Below are positions 10,101 to 18,422 of a stretch of 64,000 nucleotides of DNA, piece after piece. Under the pieces are notes generated by a model. It saw only the letters and a program-made list of their open reading frames with translations, was not told the origin of the DNA and did not search any database. Position numbers and translations under genes: made by a program. Within the stretch, counting starts at the first letter, position 1; each line of letters opens with the position of its first letter. The DNA lies in contig DASYUH010000013.1 in NCBI GenBank assembly GCA_036001465.1, forward strand, positions 28,554 to 92,553. Reading direction: 5' to 3'. The stretch comes from Candidatus Polarisedimenticolia bacterium. GTDB lineage: Bacteria > Acidobacteriota > Polarisedimenticolia > Gp22-AA2.

Positions 10101-11562
10101 GGACTACCTCACGCTCAGCGCGCCGATGCGCATCGATCGACAGGGCACGATGGGGCTGATCTCGATTCCCCTCCTCGAGCACCGGCACGCCGCAGCCCGG
10201 AAGGAAGAGGACGTGCGCGACGCGGTCCTCATCGTCACCTGCTTCGCCGTGCTCGTGCTGGCGCTCGTGGGGCACGTCCTGGGAGTCCGTGCGTCCCGCC
10301 CGATCACGCTCCTGGTAGGCGCCGCGCGGCGCGTGGCGGGCGGGGATCTCGACGTGCGTGTCGACGCGACGGCCAGCGACGAGACCGCCCTTCTGGTCGA
10401 GGCCTTCAACCGCATGGCCGACTCGCTGCGGCAGCAACGCCAGGACCTCAGGCGGCACGCCGACTACATCGAGAAAATCCTCAAGAGCGCCACCACGGGA
10501 GTCGTGTCGATCGACGGGTCGGGCACGATCATCACCATCAATCCGGCGGCTCAGGCGCTCCTGGCCGGCGGCGCGGCCGGCCCGGTCCCGGGCGACGACC
10601 TGACCCGGCACCTTGCGGGGGAATCCACCCTGGCGCCCCTGCTGCCTTCCCTGCACCGCTCGCTGGCCGGACGGGTCGAGCGCGAAGTGGAGGTGGCGCT
10701 CGCCGCGCGCCGGGGTGCAGCGCGGGCGAGCGCGCCCGCGGACGGGCCGCGCCGCGTGCGCGCGGTGTTCATCCCGTTCGCTCCGGAGGAGAACCGTCCG
10801 CCGGGCCTGATTGTGCTCCTGGAGGACGTGACCGAGATCGTCCGCTCCGGACGGCTGGCCGCCTGGGCGGAGATGGCGAGGCGCGTGGCGCACGAGATCA
10901 AGAACCCTCTCACCCCCATCCTGCTCTCGGTCGAGCACGTGCGCCGCGTCTTCAAGGCGAGGGATGCCCGATTCGAGCGGGTCCTGGAGGAGTGCCTCGA
11001 CAACATCCGCAGGCAGGTCGAGGTCCTGCGGCAGATCGCCTTCGAGTTCTCGACCTACGCCCGCCTGCCCCACCTGAAGCAGGAGCCGGCGCACGTGGGG
11101 GCCCTGATCGACGAGGCGCTCGGACCCTACGCTGCGGCCGCGCCCGCCGGGATCCAGATTCGGCGGGAGGTCCCCGAAAGCCTGCCGGCCGTCCTGGTCG
11201 ATCGTCCCATCATGATCCGGGCGCTGGTGAACCTGATCGAGAACGCTCTTCAGGCGATGCCTGAGGGAGGCGCACTGGCCGTCTCGGCCCATGCCGCCGA
11301 CGGCCCCTCCGGAGAGGCGCGCGTGGCAATCGAGGTGCGCGACACCGGGTGCGGCATCGCCGAGGCCCTCCTGCCACGGCTGTTCGAGCCGTACTTCTCC
11401 ACCAAGAGCGGCGGCACCGGTCTCGGGCTGGGCCTCGCCCGCCGGGCGGTCGAGGAGCACGGCGGCACGCTCGAGCTCCAATCCCGCGAAGGCCAGGGAA
11501 CGGTCGTGACCCTCGCTTTGCCGGCGGCTCCGGCCGGGGCGGCCACGGGAGCGGCGTCGTGA
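7180..11562 (+). CDS. Very large NtrY-like membrane sensor histidine kinase
   Basis: This 1460-residue protein has several N-terminal membrane segments (first near 1-75, another near 306-325, more up to about 1040). Periplasmic sensing loops lie between them. A HAMP linker follows (VRASRPITLLVGAARRVAGG, about 1042-1090), then a short PAS domain (about 1105-1180). The kinase core has phospho-acceptor His1238 in RRVAHEIKNP, an N-box NLIENALQAMPEGG, a G1 box DTGCGIAE and a G2 box GTGLGLGLARR. The core is typical of NtrY/NtrB kinases, but the protein is about twice as long as NtrY. It starts with GTG overlapping a TGA. No response regulator is adjacent; the next gene is a coupled lipoprotein. The signal sensed is unknown. 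Confidence 0.88.
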   Translation: MTAALLLVLEGLILLILGLDLSLGFLLLSSPVRIALAVGAAGALGLLVTLGRRIPRTPRPALLVLAASGLVLAVLGAMEARAVRLLKERWETGASERLEARARILEEDFRQFLGDLVRPIDPADVPVGDRRAAFTALLEAQRRSRLPAERLGFSIYGADGTLIAWQGNSAGPPRDVLSIPCPGPSYGTGGDAATRRLYAVLCSAAGVRWVVEFALDSPPAAGSRDAATTGFAFLPHWHEAGPAVVRLREDRGAQDDLTLLFERQGDRYWGRRGNEGGTTLAFPLRAPSGERLALVTLRDRLVSQEIEETRRHFRIFGGLVLAAAILLAWLLPLQSGGIRPRTARALMASAAVWTTRWALLILSEPSGAAPHAVYEIPDASSSILLSLVRSPADLLLTAVACCAQAFILQLALESLGRRVPARRPRLVRAAAGTAAILVFASVVHTLHLFLDRLVLDVRLDFSRVVPGELASPRLAIQAALFLFALAAGLLFRALVDVALRHGTTADDWRWLRWLRGAGSSGVPRALRAAAAILALTLGYASLLHHSYDRLRRETFEDELRPLVLEQKAMRRRALRASMSLARDPDFAALAALAAEAKTGSGAAYRLWLATPIADQGLASSVRIFDADGRASGGFAVDFAPTLDVPFEEAVAAARGDLVSVPPRPGTAVRKPVIFGSRWVGGTRHPLLVVLTVSDDYGNLPILGDRTVGAGLFRAGIRPRGNPELLRSDPLMAVFSKDMVRLYESGGEIPPPSPSARAALDRIGQAWATDQLRGGEALILYVRGPQEVFALAYLHPSRTALLASYLRLFLLNAALAILAAGLARVIRRTASLRMPRLPTVATYSGRLVALFLLAGLLPLLTLAFLTARSTTLGIDRDITTSGLASLQVARRVAEDYFTVTRPEEAGSLDDDVVYWLSRVVRQDINIYVGAELLSTSSRELYSSGLLSQRLNGESYRAIYLEGEPFWLAEDRTVGLDYLTLSAPMRIDRQGTMGLISIPLLEHRHAAARKEEDVRDAVLIVTCFAVLVLALVGHVLGVRASRPITLLVGAARRVAGGDLDVRVDATASDETALLVEAFNRMADSLRQQRQDLRRHADYIEKILKSATTGVVSIDGSGTIITINPAAQALLAGGAAGPVPGDDLTRHLAGESTLAPLLPSLHRSLAGRVEREVEVALAARRGAARASAPADGPRRVRAVFIPFAPEENRPPGLIVLLEDVTEIVRSGRLAAWAEMARRVAHEIKNPLTPILLSVEHVRRVFKARDARFERVLEECLDNIRRQVEVLRQIAFEFSTYARLPHLKQEPAHVGALIDEALGPYAAAAPAGIQIRREVPESLPAVLVDRPIMIRALVNLIENALQAMPEGGALAVSAHAADGPSGEARVAIEVRDTGCGIAEALLPRLFEPYFSTKSGGTGLGLGLARRAVEEHGGTLELQSREGQGTVVTLALPAAPAGAATGAAS

Positions 11563-13268
11563 CTTCCCGGTCCGTCGGCCGGGTGATACGGGTCCTCATC
11601 GCGCTCTCCCTAGTCGCTCTTGCGGCGGGCTGCGAAAAGGAGACCCACCGGGCGGCGCGCAGGACGTTCCAGGAGATCCTGGCGGCGGACCTGAAGGACG
11701 ACGATCGGGCGGCCGCGCTCGAAGCGTTCGTGCGGGACTTTCCGGAGCACAAGACGAATCCGTACCTGGCGCGCGCCTGCGGCCTGCTGGCCGATCACCA
11801 CGCCCGCGCCGGCCGCGCCGATATCGCGGCGTCGTGGTACGAACGGGCGATCCGGGCCGTGCCCGACGACCCCGACCTGCTCAATGCCCTCGGATACCAC
11901 TATGCCCAGAACGGAATGAACCTGGACCGGGCGGTGACCGTCCTGGAGCAGGCCGTCCGCCTCGCCGAGTCGCGCCAGTACCCACCCCGAAGGCAGGGTT
12001 TCATCAAGGACTCCCTGGGGTGGGCGTACCGCATGCGGGGAGACCTGCCGCTCTCGGTCGCCCTGCTCGAGGAGGCGGCGCGTCTCGCCCCGGGCGTGCC
12101 GATCATCCGGGAACACCTGGCCGGGGCCTACCACGCCCTCGGAGAGCGCGACAAGGCGGTGTCGGTCTACCTCGAGCTCTACGTGGAGGGGCGCGCCACC
12201 CGCGCCGATCTGGGCGCCGCCATCCGGAGCCTCGGACGCGAAGGCGGGCCGGCTTACGCGCGCCAGGTGGAACGCCACCTCGCGGAAGGCCTGCGCGGCA
12301 TCATGGAGGCCGATCGGCGTGCAGCCCGGGCGGTCGGGGCGGACCTGGTCACGCTCGTCTCCGCCGATGGTCTGAGGCTCGCCGCATCGCTCTTCCGTCC
12401 CCGCACCGATGAGCGGCGCCCGGTCGGTGGCGTCCTCCTGCTCCACCCCCTCGGCTCCAGCCGCGCGGCGTGCACCTCCCAGGCATCCGCCCTGGTCGCC
12501 CGCGGCCTGATGGTGCTCAGCCTCGATCTGCGAGGTCATGGGGCCAGCGTCAGCGAGACCGTCCCGGATTCGCACGCCTTCAGCGCCCGGCTGGATTCCA
12601 ATCTCGACGCCTCCGATCAGGACGCCCAGGCCGCCCTGGCGTTCCTGGCACATCAGCCGCGGGTCGACCCGTCCCGAATCGGCGTGGTTGGAGGAGGTCT
12701 GGGAGCGCTCGTGGCGGCGCGGACCGTTCGTGCCGAAGGGGCGCCGGACCGGACCGGTGTCGTCTCCGTTCCAGGTCCGCGGGCGCTCGTCCTTCGGTCC
12801 CCCTGGGGACGCGCCGACGCGTACCGGCGCCTGCTGGCCGGGTTCGATCCGCGCTTCGTCCTGCTGGTCGCGGGTGCCGAGGAAGGGGGCGCGCTGGCGA
12901 CGGTCCGGGCGCTCGCCGGCGCCGACGGATCCTACGGGCCGAGGAGCCTCGTCGTCGAAGGCCCCGGGGGGCACTACGATTTTGACGAGTCCAATCCCGA
13001 CATCGACGGTTCCGTGGCCGACTTCCTGGTCGAGCGCCTCCTGCCCGGGGGCCAGGAGCCCGTCCGAATACCCGGACAGGCTCCTAGATCGACTCGAGAA
13101 GCCGGTGGCTCGGCGGAGCGTCGAGAAGGGCCGAGCGCTTCTGCGCCAGGGCCTTCCCCTCCCGGTCCTCCTGGGAGGAGAAACGGTCGCGGTAGTCGCG
13201 ATTCACCCAGCGCACTTCGGCGTGGTACTCGGCGGGGTCCTCCAGGCTGCGCAGGAGGACCTGGTTGA
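11559..13268 (+). CDS. TPR lipoprotein fused to a degenerate alpha/beta hydrolase
   Basis: The GTG start overlaps the kinase stop (GTGA). A lipoprotein signal ends in the lipobox ALAAGC, with Cys25 lipidated. TPR-like helical repeats span about 40-230, including repeats with the NALGYHYAQNG and DSLGWAYRMRGD signatures. An alpha/beta-hydrolase-like domain follows (about 260-500). At the nucleophile elbow the sequence is GVVGGGLGAL, so the usual Ser of GxSxG is Gly; the domain is probably non-catalytic. The last 60 residues are Pro/Arg/Gly-rich and run through the 3' end of the convergent gene, so the true end may lie earlier or the overlap may be real. Coupling to the kinase suggests a partner in signalling, which is inference. 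Confidence 0.7.
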   Translation: MTSRSVGRVIRVLIALSLVALAAGCEKETHRAARRTFQEILAADLKDDDRAAALEAFVRDFPEHKTNPYLARACGLLADHHARAGRADIAASWYERAIRAVPDDPDLLNALGYHYAQNGMNLDRAVTVLEQAVRLAESRQYPPRRQGFIKDSLGWAYRMRGDLPLSVALLEEAARLAPGVPIIREHLAGAYHALGERDKAVSVYLELYVEGRATRADLGAAIRSLGREGGPAYARQVERHLAEGLRGIMEADRRAARAVGADLVTLVSADGLRLAASLFRPRTDERRPVGGVLLLHPLGSSRAACTSQASALVARGLMVLSLDLRGHGASVSETVPDSHAFSARLDSNLDASDQDAQAALAFLAHQPRVDPSRIGVVGGGLGALVAARTVRAEGAPDRTGVVSVPGPRALVLRSPWGRADAYRRLLAGFDPRFVLLVAGAEEGGALATVRALAGADGSYGPRSLVVEGPGGHYDFDESNPDIDGSVADFLVERLLPGGQEPVRIPGQAPRSTREAGGSAERREGPSASAPGPSPPGPPGRRNGRGSRDSPSALRRGTRRGPPGCAGGPG

Positions 13269-13374
13269 TGAAGCCGCGCGCGCGCCGCATCAGGGCGGTC
13301 CATTCCTGCTGCTGAGCCTCGAACTCCTGCTCCTTGCCGCTTTTCACCCGAAAGGTGACCTGGTCGACGATCAT
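13084..13374 (-). CDS. Small ABM-like (antibiotic biosynthesis monooxygenase fold) protein
   Basis: The protein is 96 residues. It starts MIVDQVTFRVKSGKE and contains an FINQVLLRSLEDPAEYH strand-helix pattern typical of dimeric ferredoxin-like ABM/quinol-monooxygenase proteins. A specific reaction cannot be assigned; members range from haem degradation to unknown roles. Its 3' end overlaps the tail of the convergent TPR-hydrolase gene by 185 bases. The stop is ten bases before the end of the upstream hypothetical gene's intergenic gap, and both small genes lie on the minus strand. Confidence 0.65.
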   Translation of the reverse strand: MIVDQVTFRVKSGKEQEFEAQQQEWTALMRRARGFINQVLLRSLEDPAEYHAEVRWVNRDYRDRFSSQEDREGKALAQKRSALLDAPPSHRLLESI

Positions 13375-13384
13375 GAACGCTCTC

Positions 13385-13984
13385 CTAGCGCGAGGCGCCG
13401 GCCCCTCCGGGGACGGCGGGCGTGAAGACCACGTCGGCGCCAATCTCGATCCGGTGGTCGAGCACGGCGATACGACGAATGTCCAGATTGAGCGCGACGG
13501 GCCGGTCGCTGAATCTCCAGAGGTCCTCGACAAGCTCCGGCATCTCGAAGCGGGGCAGCGAGTCCTTCAGATCGATCGACCCCAGGCCCGGAAGCTGCAC
13601 CGGCAGGCTCGAGACGACGACGAAGTACCGGTTCTGCGCGTCGTCGTGGCGCAGCGTGAACACGGGCGTCAGGATCTGATCGATCGGAATGGCGGCGCCC
13701 CTCAAGCGCACCTTGAGCGTCGCCTTCGAATCCAGAAGCCGCAGATCCCTCGGTTCGGAAAGCGTCAGGTCGATCTTGATGTAGGAGTTGCCGACGCTGA
13801 AGGTGTAGGGCGTAGCGGCCTTGAGCAGATCCAGAAGAGCGGTCTCGCCGATCGTGAAGCGGACCTCCGATCGATCGGCCGTCTGTGGCGCGGGCGTCGC
13901 TCCGGGGGCCGCGGGAGCGGGCGCGGCCGGGGCGAGCGCCAGAAGTCCCGCCAGGATGCCACAGACCACCCGTGCACGCATCAT
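13385..13984 (-). CDS. Secreted hypothetical protein
   Basis: This protein of about 199 residues starts at the double Met 13984/13981. A clear signal peptide (MMRARVVCGILAGLLALAP, Ala/Pro-rich cleavage region) precedes a beta-rich domain with long amphipathic strands such as ATLKVRLRGAAIPIDQI. The shape is reminiscent of periplasmic lipid- or ligand-binding folds (LEA/BPI-like), but I do not recognise a family. A TGCTATACT extended -10 lies nine bases upstream, so the mRNA may be leaderless. Confidence 0.6.
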   Translation of the reverse strand: MMRARVVCGILAGLLALAPAAPAPAAPGATPAPQTADRSEVRFTIGETALLDLLKAATPYTFSVGNSYIKIDLTLSEPRDLRLLDSKATLKVRLRGAAIPIDQILTPVFTLRHDDAQNRYFVVVSSLPVQLPGLGSIDLKDSLPRFEMPELVEDLWRFSDRPVALNLDIRRIAVLDHRIEIGADVVFTPAVPGGAGASR

Positions 13985-13992
13985 GAACAGCG

Positions 13993-14001
13993 AGTATAGC
14001 A
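13993..14001 (-). promoter_or_regulatory. Extended -10 promoter of the secreted hypothetical gene
   Basis: The minus strand reads TGCTATACT, ending nine bases before the ATG at 13984. The expected transcription start is within about three bases of the start codon. Confidence 0.5.
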
Positions 14002-14026
14002 CGCCGGATCCGGGCCCCCCGGCGCC

Positions 14027-14953
14027 TCAGGCGCTCCGCTCGCACGCCTGTGCCAGGGCCTGGAGCTTGGCCGAGGCGATCGGGATTGTCAGGCCGCCGA
14101 GATCGGACGCGGTGCCGAGCAGCAGCCGATCCGCAGGCGGGAGGCCGCGCGTCCCTTCGAGCAGCGCCCTGATCTCGCCGGGGTCTTCGACGCGGGCCGC
14201 CTGCCCATCGACGAGGCCCAGGGAAAGCTTGAGGGTGTCGGGAAACGGCGTCCCGTCCAGCAGGCCCAGGCTGGCCCGGCCCCGGACGCAGTCGAGGCTG
14301 AGGCAGGCGATCCGCTTCAAGCGGGCGATCCCCGGGTAGACCCCTGCGACGTCGCCCCCTTCCAGGTGGAGGCACAGTGCGGCACGAATCCCCCGGCCCA
14401 GCACCTCCCAGAGCCGGGTGAACAGGGGGAAGTCCTCCTTCGACTGCAGCAGCGCCGGCTCGTCGATCTGCAGCCAGTCCGCGCCGGCCGTCTGCAGGGC
14501 CCGGAGCTCCTGATTGAGGGCGATCGCCAGAGCCATCGCCAGAGCCATCCTGTCGTCGTAGGCGCGGTCCTCTGCCAGGCGGGCCAGGGTGTAGGGGCCG
14601 ATGAGCACAGGCTTGACCGGCTTCGGCGAGCCGTCCCGGGCGAACAGGAAATCCTCGCACAGAATCGGCCCCTTCCAGGCGATTTCCGAGGCGACGATCG
14701 GCACACGGTAGGAGGTGCCGCTCCCGGGGAACCCCTCACGAGACTCTCCCAGAAGGACGCCGTCGAGATGGCCCGCGACCTGCGACACCGGATCCGCCCT
14801 GCGGACCAGCCCGTCGGTCACGAGGCCCAGCCCGGCGCGGATCTGGAGGTCGATCGTCTCGCGCGTGATGCGATCGAGGACGGCCCCGTCCGGCGCGGTC
14901 CCCCCGGACGGGCGCGTCCACGGAAACGATCCGTTGTTGGTGGCGATCATCAT
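14027..14953 (-). CDS. MetE-like cobalamin-independent methionine synthase family protein
   Basis: The 308-residue single-domain protein matches the C-terminal catalytic barrel of MetE: N-terminal MIATNNGSFPW, GLVTDGLVRR, the DWLQIDEPAL strand and CLHLEGGD. Full MetE is about 750 residues with two barrels, so this is a core-only homologue like the archaeal type. The canonical HxC zinc motif is not evident where expected, so methionine synthesis with methyltetrahydrofolate is uncertain; another methyl transfer is possible. Its ATG overlaps the stop of the upstream beta-propeller gene (ATGA), an odd partner. Confidence 0.7.
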   Translation of the reverse strand: MMIATNNGSFPWTRPSGGTAPDGAVLDRITRETIDLQIRAGLGLVTDGLVRRADPVSQVAGHLDGVLLGESREGFPGSGTSYRVPIVASEIAWKGPILCEDFLFARDGSPKPVKPVLIGPYTLARLAEDRAYDDRMALAMALAIALNQELRALQTAGADWLQIDEPALLQSKEDFPLFTRLWEVLGRGIRAALCLHLEGGDVAGVYPGIARLKRIACLSLDCVRGRASLGLLDGTPFPDTLKLSLGLVDGQAARVEDPGEIRALLEGTRGLPPADRLLLGTASDLGGLTIPIASAKLQALAQACERSA

Positions 14954-16023
14954 GGACTCCGCAGTGAGCTCCCGGGGGTCCGGGAACGAGGGCCCGCTCC
15001 GCGGCCCTCGTTGCGGCTCGGCACGAAGGCGATTCCGTCGGGATGGGCCCCGACCGGGATCGTCCGCGTCACTTCGAGCGAGCTCGTCGAGAGGACCGAG
15101 ACCGTGTTCGAATCGTTGTTGCAGATGAAGGCACGGGCCCCCTTGAGGTCGGTCACGACGCCGCCGGGCCGCCGTCCGACCCGCACCGTGGTCTTCACCC
15201 GGCGCGCCAGGACATCGAGGATGGTGACGTCGTCCGACCCGCGGTTCGGCACCAGGGCGGTGAACGAGTTCGGGGTCACGCCGACGCGGATGGGCGTCCT
15301 GCCGGTCGGCAGCCGCGCCAGGACGGCGCCGGAGCCGGCGTCCAGGATGGCGACCTGGTCCGAGCCCTGCAGGGCGACGACGATCCAGCGTTCGTTGGGC
15401 GTGACGGCAATTCCTTCCGGCCCGTCGCCCACCGGCATGTGCCTGATGACGCGCAGCTCGGGTATCCTCAGAAAGGTCACGCTGTCCGAGTCGACGTTGG
15501 TCACGCAGGCCTTCTTTCCCCCGGCCAGGGTGACGGCCATGTGGGGGCGCGCCTGCGTGGTCGTGACCGAGCGCAGGACGACGTCCCTGGACACATCCAC
15601 GACAAACAGCCGTCGGCTCCCCTCGCTGGTCACCAGCAGGTGCCGTCCGTCCGGTGTCACGACCAGGCCATGCGGAGCATCCAGACGATCCGGGCGCAGC
15701 GTGCGGAGGACGCGTCCGGCCTTCAGATCGACGACCGACACGCTCTTGTCCTTCATGTTGGACACGTACGCCTTGCGGCCGTCGGGAGTCGCCGCGACCT
15801 CGTGCGGCTCCTTCCCGACCGGGATGGTCGCCAGCTTCTCGTAGGACGGAACGTCGAACACCATCAACGTGTCGTCGTTCTTGTTGAGGACGAGCAGGTG
15901 ACCTTCCGAGGCGGGGGCCGCATCCTGCGCGCGGACGGGCCCCGCCGGGAGGAGCCCCAGGGCGGCCCACAACGGCAGCCACGCGGCCACACCCCTCACG
16001 CCCGCCGGCCCCTTGGATCTCAT
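14950..16023 (-). CDS. Secreted YVTN-type beta-propeller protein
   Basis: The 357-residue protein has a signal peptide (WLPLWAALGLLPAGPVRAQ, about 15-33). About seven repeats of roughly 42 residues follow, of the YVTN/cytochrome-cd1-like propeller type. Recurrent signatures are TPDGRKAYVSN, VVTPDGRHLLVTSEG, VTPNERWIVVAL and NNDSNTVSVLSTSS. Such proteins are secreted or surface-bound and usually of unknown ligand. It follows tyrA by 22 bases, so it may be read through from the aromatic operon, but nothing links its function to that pathway. Confidence 0.85.
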   Translation of the reverse strand: MRSKGPAGVRGVAAWLPLWAALGLLPAGPVRAQDAAPASEGHLLVLNKNDDTLMVFDVPSYEKLATIPVGKEPHEVAATPDGRKAYVSNMKDKSVSVVDLKAGRVLRTLRPDRLDAPHGLVVTPDGRHLLVTSEGSRRLFVVDVSRDVVLRSVTTTQARPHMAVTLAGGKKACVTNVDSDSVTFLRIPELRVIRHMPVGDGPEGIAVTPNERWIVVALQGSDQVAILDAGSGAVLARLPTGRTPIRVGVTPNSFTALVPNRGSDDVTILDVLARRVKTTVRVGRRPGGVVTDLKGARAFICNNDSNTVSVLSTSSLEVTRTIPVGAHPDGIAFVPSRNEGRGAGPRSRTPGSSLRSP

Positions 16024-16045
16024 CCGCGCCCCGCCGCCACCCCGT

Positions 16046-16960
16046 TCACCGGTGCATCCTAGCAGACGGACGCATGGAGCGCTCGCGCCGCGCCAGGCGG
16101 GCGCGGAACCTCGCCGCGCGGCGGAAGTCCCGCGCCAGTCCTCGCCCCATCCGAAGTCGGAGCCGCCGCAGCTCGCGGATGAAATCATCCAGGGCCGCGG
16201 TGGCGGCGGAGCGATTGGACCTCAGGATGGCGTCCCACAGCCCGGGAGGACTCGAAGCAAGCCGGCTCATCTGCCGGAAGGCCGGTCCGGAGAATTCCAG
16301 GAGCGGGCCTGCGGGCGAGGCGGCGGCGGCGTTCACCAGGGCCACGCTGATGAGCTGCGGCAGGTGGCTCAGGCGCGCCATGGCCTCGTCGTGGCGGCGC
16401 GCGTCGAGCCGTGCCGGGCGGGCCCCCAGGAGCTCGACCAGGCTGGCGAGCCGCCCGAGAGCCTCCGCCTTCGGCCCGCCCTGTCCGCGCGCCGCCCCGG
16501 GGCAGAGGATCCAGGGCGCTCCCCGGAAGAGAGACGCATCGGCGCTCCGGATCCCTGAACGCTCGGAGCCGGCCATCGGATGTCCGCCGACGAACCGATT
16601 GGCCAGGCCGAGCCGGCGGGCGGCGCCGAGGATTTCTCCCTTGGTGCTCCCCACGTCGGTGATCAGGGCGCGAGGCCCCGCGAGGCGCGCCACACGGGGC
16701 AGCGTCTTCATGATGCCGTCCACCGGCAGGGCGAGCAACACCAGGTCGGCGCCTCGCAGGCCCCGGACAAGCGAGGGGGTCGATTCGTCTACCGCCCCCC
16801 TGAGGCGCGCCGCCCGAAGCACGGCGGGCCGGTCGATTCCGACGACCTGCACGCGGGGCACCTGCCGCCGCATCGCCAGGCCGATCGACCCGCCGATCAG
16901 GCCGACCCCGACGATGGCGACCCGACGGAAGGGGGCCCTGCCGCGGACCTCATGCCTCAA
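16046..16960 (-). CDS. tyrA: Prephenate dehydrogenase
   Basis: This 304-residue cytoplasmic enzyme has an N-terminal NAD(P)-binding fold with GVGLIG (18-23). The family's helical dimerisation half contains [12 protein letters not shown] (about 138-149), which carries the conserved His of TyrA, and SHLPQLIS. It oxidatively decarboxylates prephenate (or arogenate) toward tyrosine. Its ATG overlaps the DAHP synthase stop (ATGA), and it is the last aromatic gene of the supra-operon. There is no fused chorismate mutase domain; a separate mutase gene lies two genes upstream. Confidence 0.92.
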   Translation of the reverse strand: MRHEVRGRAPFRRVAIVGVGLIGGSIGLAMRRQVPRVQVVGIDRPAVLRAARLRGAVDESTPSLVRGLRGADLVLLALPVDGIMKTLPRVARLAGPRALITDVGSTKGEILGAARRLGLANRFVGGHPMAGSERSGIRSADASLFRGAPWILCPGAARGQGGPKAEALGRLASLVELLGARPARLDARRHDEAMARLSHLPQLISVALVNAAAASPAGPLLEFSGPAFRQMSRLASSPPGLWDAILRSNRSAATAALDDFIRELRRLRLRMGRGLARDFRRAARFRARLARRERSMRPSARMHR

Positions 16961-17973
16961 ATCGACCGCCCGATCGCCGGCGCGATGATACGCAGCTGCG
17001 CCATGAGCTCGGCGAACTGCTCCGGATAGATCGATTGCGGGCCGTCCGACAGGGCCGCCTCCGGCTCGTGGTGCACCTCGACCATGATGCCGTCGGCTCC
17101 GGCGGCCACGGCGGCGCGCGCCATGGGAATGACCTTGTCACGCAACCCGGTGCCGTGGCTGGGATCGGCGACGATCGGCAGGTGGCTCAGCTTCTTGATG
17201 ATCGGGATGGCCGAGATGTCCATGGTGTTGCGGGTGTAGTTCTCGAACGTCCGGATGCCGCGCTCGCACAGCATGACGTCCCGGTTGCCGCCCGCCATGA
17301 TGTATTCCGCCGACAGCAGCCACTCCTGGATCGTGGCCGACAGGCCGCGCTTCAGCATGACCGGCTTCTTCTGCCGGCCGAGCTCCTTCAGGAGGTTGAA
17401 GTTCTGCATGTTGCGCGCCCCCACCTGGAGGATGTCCGTGCAGGCGGCCACCTGCTCGACTTGGTTGGTGTCCATGACCTCGGTGACCACGTAGAGACCG
17501 TGCCGGTCCGCGACCGTCCGGAGGTGCCTGAGCCCCTCCACGCCGAGCCCCTGGAAGGCGTACGGGGAGGTGCGCGGCTTGAAGGCGCCGCCGCGCAGGA
17601 TGCGCGCGCCATACCGCCTCACGGAGCTGGCGATGATGTCGAGCTGCTTCTCGCTCTCCACCGCGCACGGTCCGGCCATCATGATGATGTCGCGTCCGCC
17701 AATCGCCACGTCGCCGATCCGGATCACCGTGTCCTCGGGCTGGAAGGTGCGCCCGGCCAGCTTGTAGGGCTCGGTGATCTTCACCACCTCCTGGACGCCC
17801 GGCATGATCTCGAATTCCCTGGGATCGAGGGGCGTCCGGCTCGCTCCCACCACGCCGATCACCGTCCGCGTGGAGCCGGTCGAGCGGTGAGCGTCGTATC
17901 CCTTCTGCGTCAAGGAGGCAATCACCTTCTCGATCTGGTCCTCGCTGGCGTGCCCGTTCATCACAATCACCAT
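16957..17973 (-). CDS. aroF: DAHP synthase, type I-beta with ferredoxin-like domain
   Basis: This 338-residue enzyme makes 3-deoxy-D-arabino-heptulosonate 7-phosphate, the first step of the shikimate pathway. Residues 1 to about 65 ([18 protein letters not shown]) form the ferredoxin-like regulatory domain known from Thermotoga-type enzymes, where it gives feedback inhibition by Tyr/Phe. The barrel carries [33 protein letters not shown] and VADPSHGTG. It is preceded by AGGAGG and lies 46 bases after the chorismate mutase gene. Placing the pathway entry enzyme behind trpA ties total aromatic flux to the same leader control. Confidence 0.93.
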   Translation of the reverse strand: MVIVMNGHASEDQIEKVIASLTQKGYDAHRSTGSTRTVIGVVGASRTPLDPREFEIMPGVQEVVKITEPYKLAGRTFQPEDTVIRIGDVAIGGRDIIMMAGPCAVESEKQLDIIASSVRRYGARILRGGAFKPRTSPYAFQGLGVEGLRHLRTVADRHGLYVVTEVMDTNQVEQVAACTDILQVGARNMQNFNLLKELGRQKKPVMLKRGLSATIQEWLLSAEYIMAGGNRDVMLCERGIRTFENYTRNTMDISAIPIIKKLSHLPIVADPSHGTGLRDKVIPMARAAVAAGADGIMVEVHHEPEAALSDGPQSIYPEQFAELMAQLRIIAPAIGRSI

Positions 17974-18019
17974 GGGCGTGTCCTCGCTCCTCCTGATTCC
18001 CGGTGTCCCGGAAGCCGAT

Positions 18020-18418
18020 TCAGTCCTTCGGATCTCCGGGGTCTCCCGGCCCGCCGGGCGCGCTTCGACCGGGGGGCGCGGCGCCGCTTCCGTCCGTCAC
18101 CATGCGCTCGATCCGTCGCGACTCGTCGATGATCCGCTCGAACAGCCTGCGCAACGCCTCGGACTGGAGAGGTCCGCCGTTCGTCCGCTGGACGTTGCCC
18201 AGGACCTCTTCCTCCCTCGCAGGCTGGTAGATCGGCAGGCCGCGCTCCTGCTTGATGCGGCCGAGCGCGATGGCGCAGCCGGCGCGATCGTTCAGGAGCC
18301 GCACCATTCTCCGGTCGATCGCATCGATCCGGCGGCGCAGATCGTCCATCGCGTCGGGCCGTCCTCCCCCGGCCGCCCCCGATTTCGATGGGCTCCTCAC
18401 ACCGCGTCGTCCCGCCAT
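18020..18418 (-). CDS. Chorismate mutase, AroQ type
   Basis: The 132-residue all-helical AroQ domain begins at [18 protein letters not shown] (about 24-40). It carries catalytic-type residues in [16 protein letters not shown] and the PAREEEVL helix. It converts chorismate to prephenate for Tyr and Phe. The start at 18418 has a GAGG four bases after the trpA stop; the inner Met at 18349, which begins the conserved helix, is an alternative. The last 20 residues are Gly/Pro-rich and likely disordered. No prephenate dehydratase gene is seen in this window. Confidence 0.87.
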   Translation of the reverse strand: MAGRRGVRSPSKSGAAGGGRPDAMDDLRRRIDAIDRRMVRLLNDRAGCAIALGRIKQERGLPIYQPAREEEVLGNVQRTNGGPLQSEALRRLFERIIDESRRIERMVTDGSGAAPPGRSAPGGPGDPGDPKD

Positions 18419-18422
18419 GTCC

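Noticed and set aside
8737..11481. Very long minus-strand open frame opposite the histidine kinase (914 codons), with other long ones opposite priA and the M28 peptidase
   Set aside because: Antisense shadow of GC-rich coding sequence: Arg/Gly/Gln-rich, no motifs, and the kinase on the other strand has complete domain structure.
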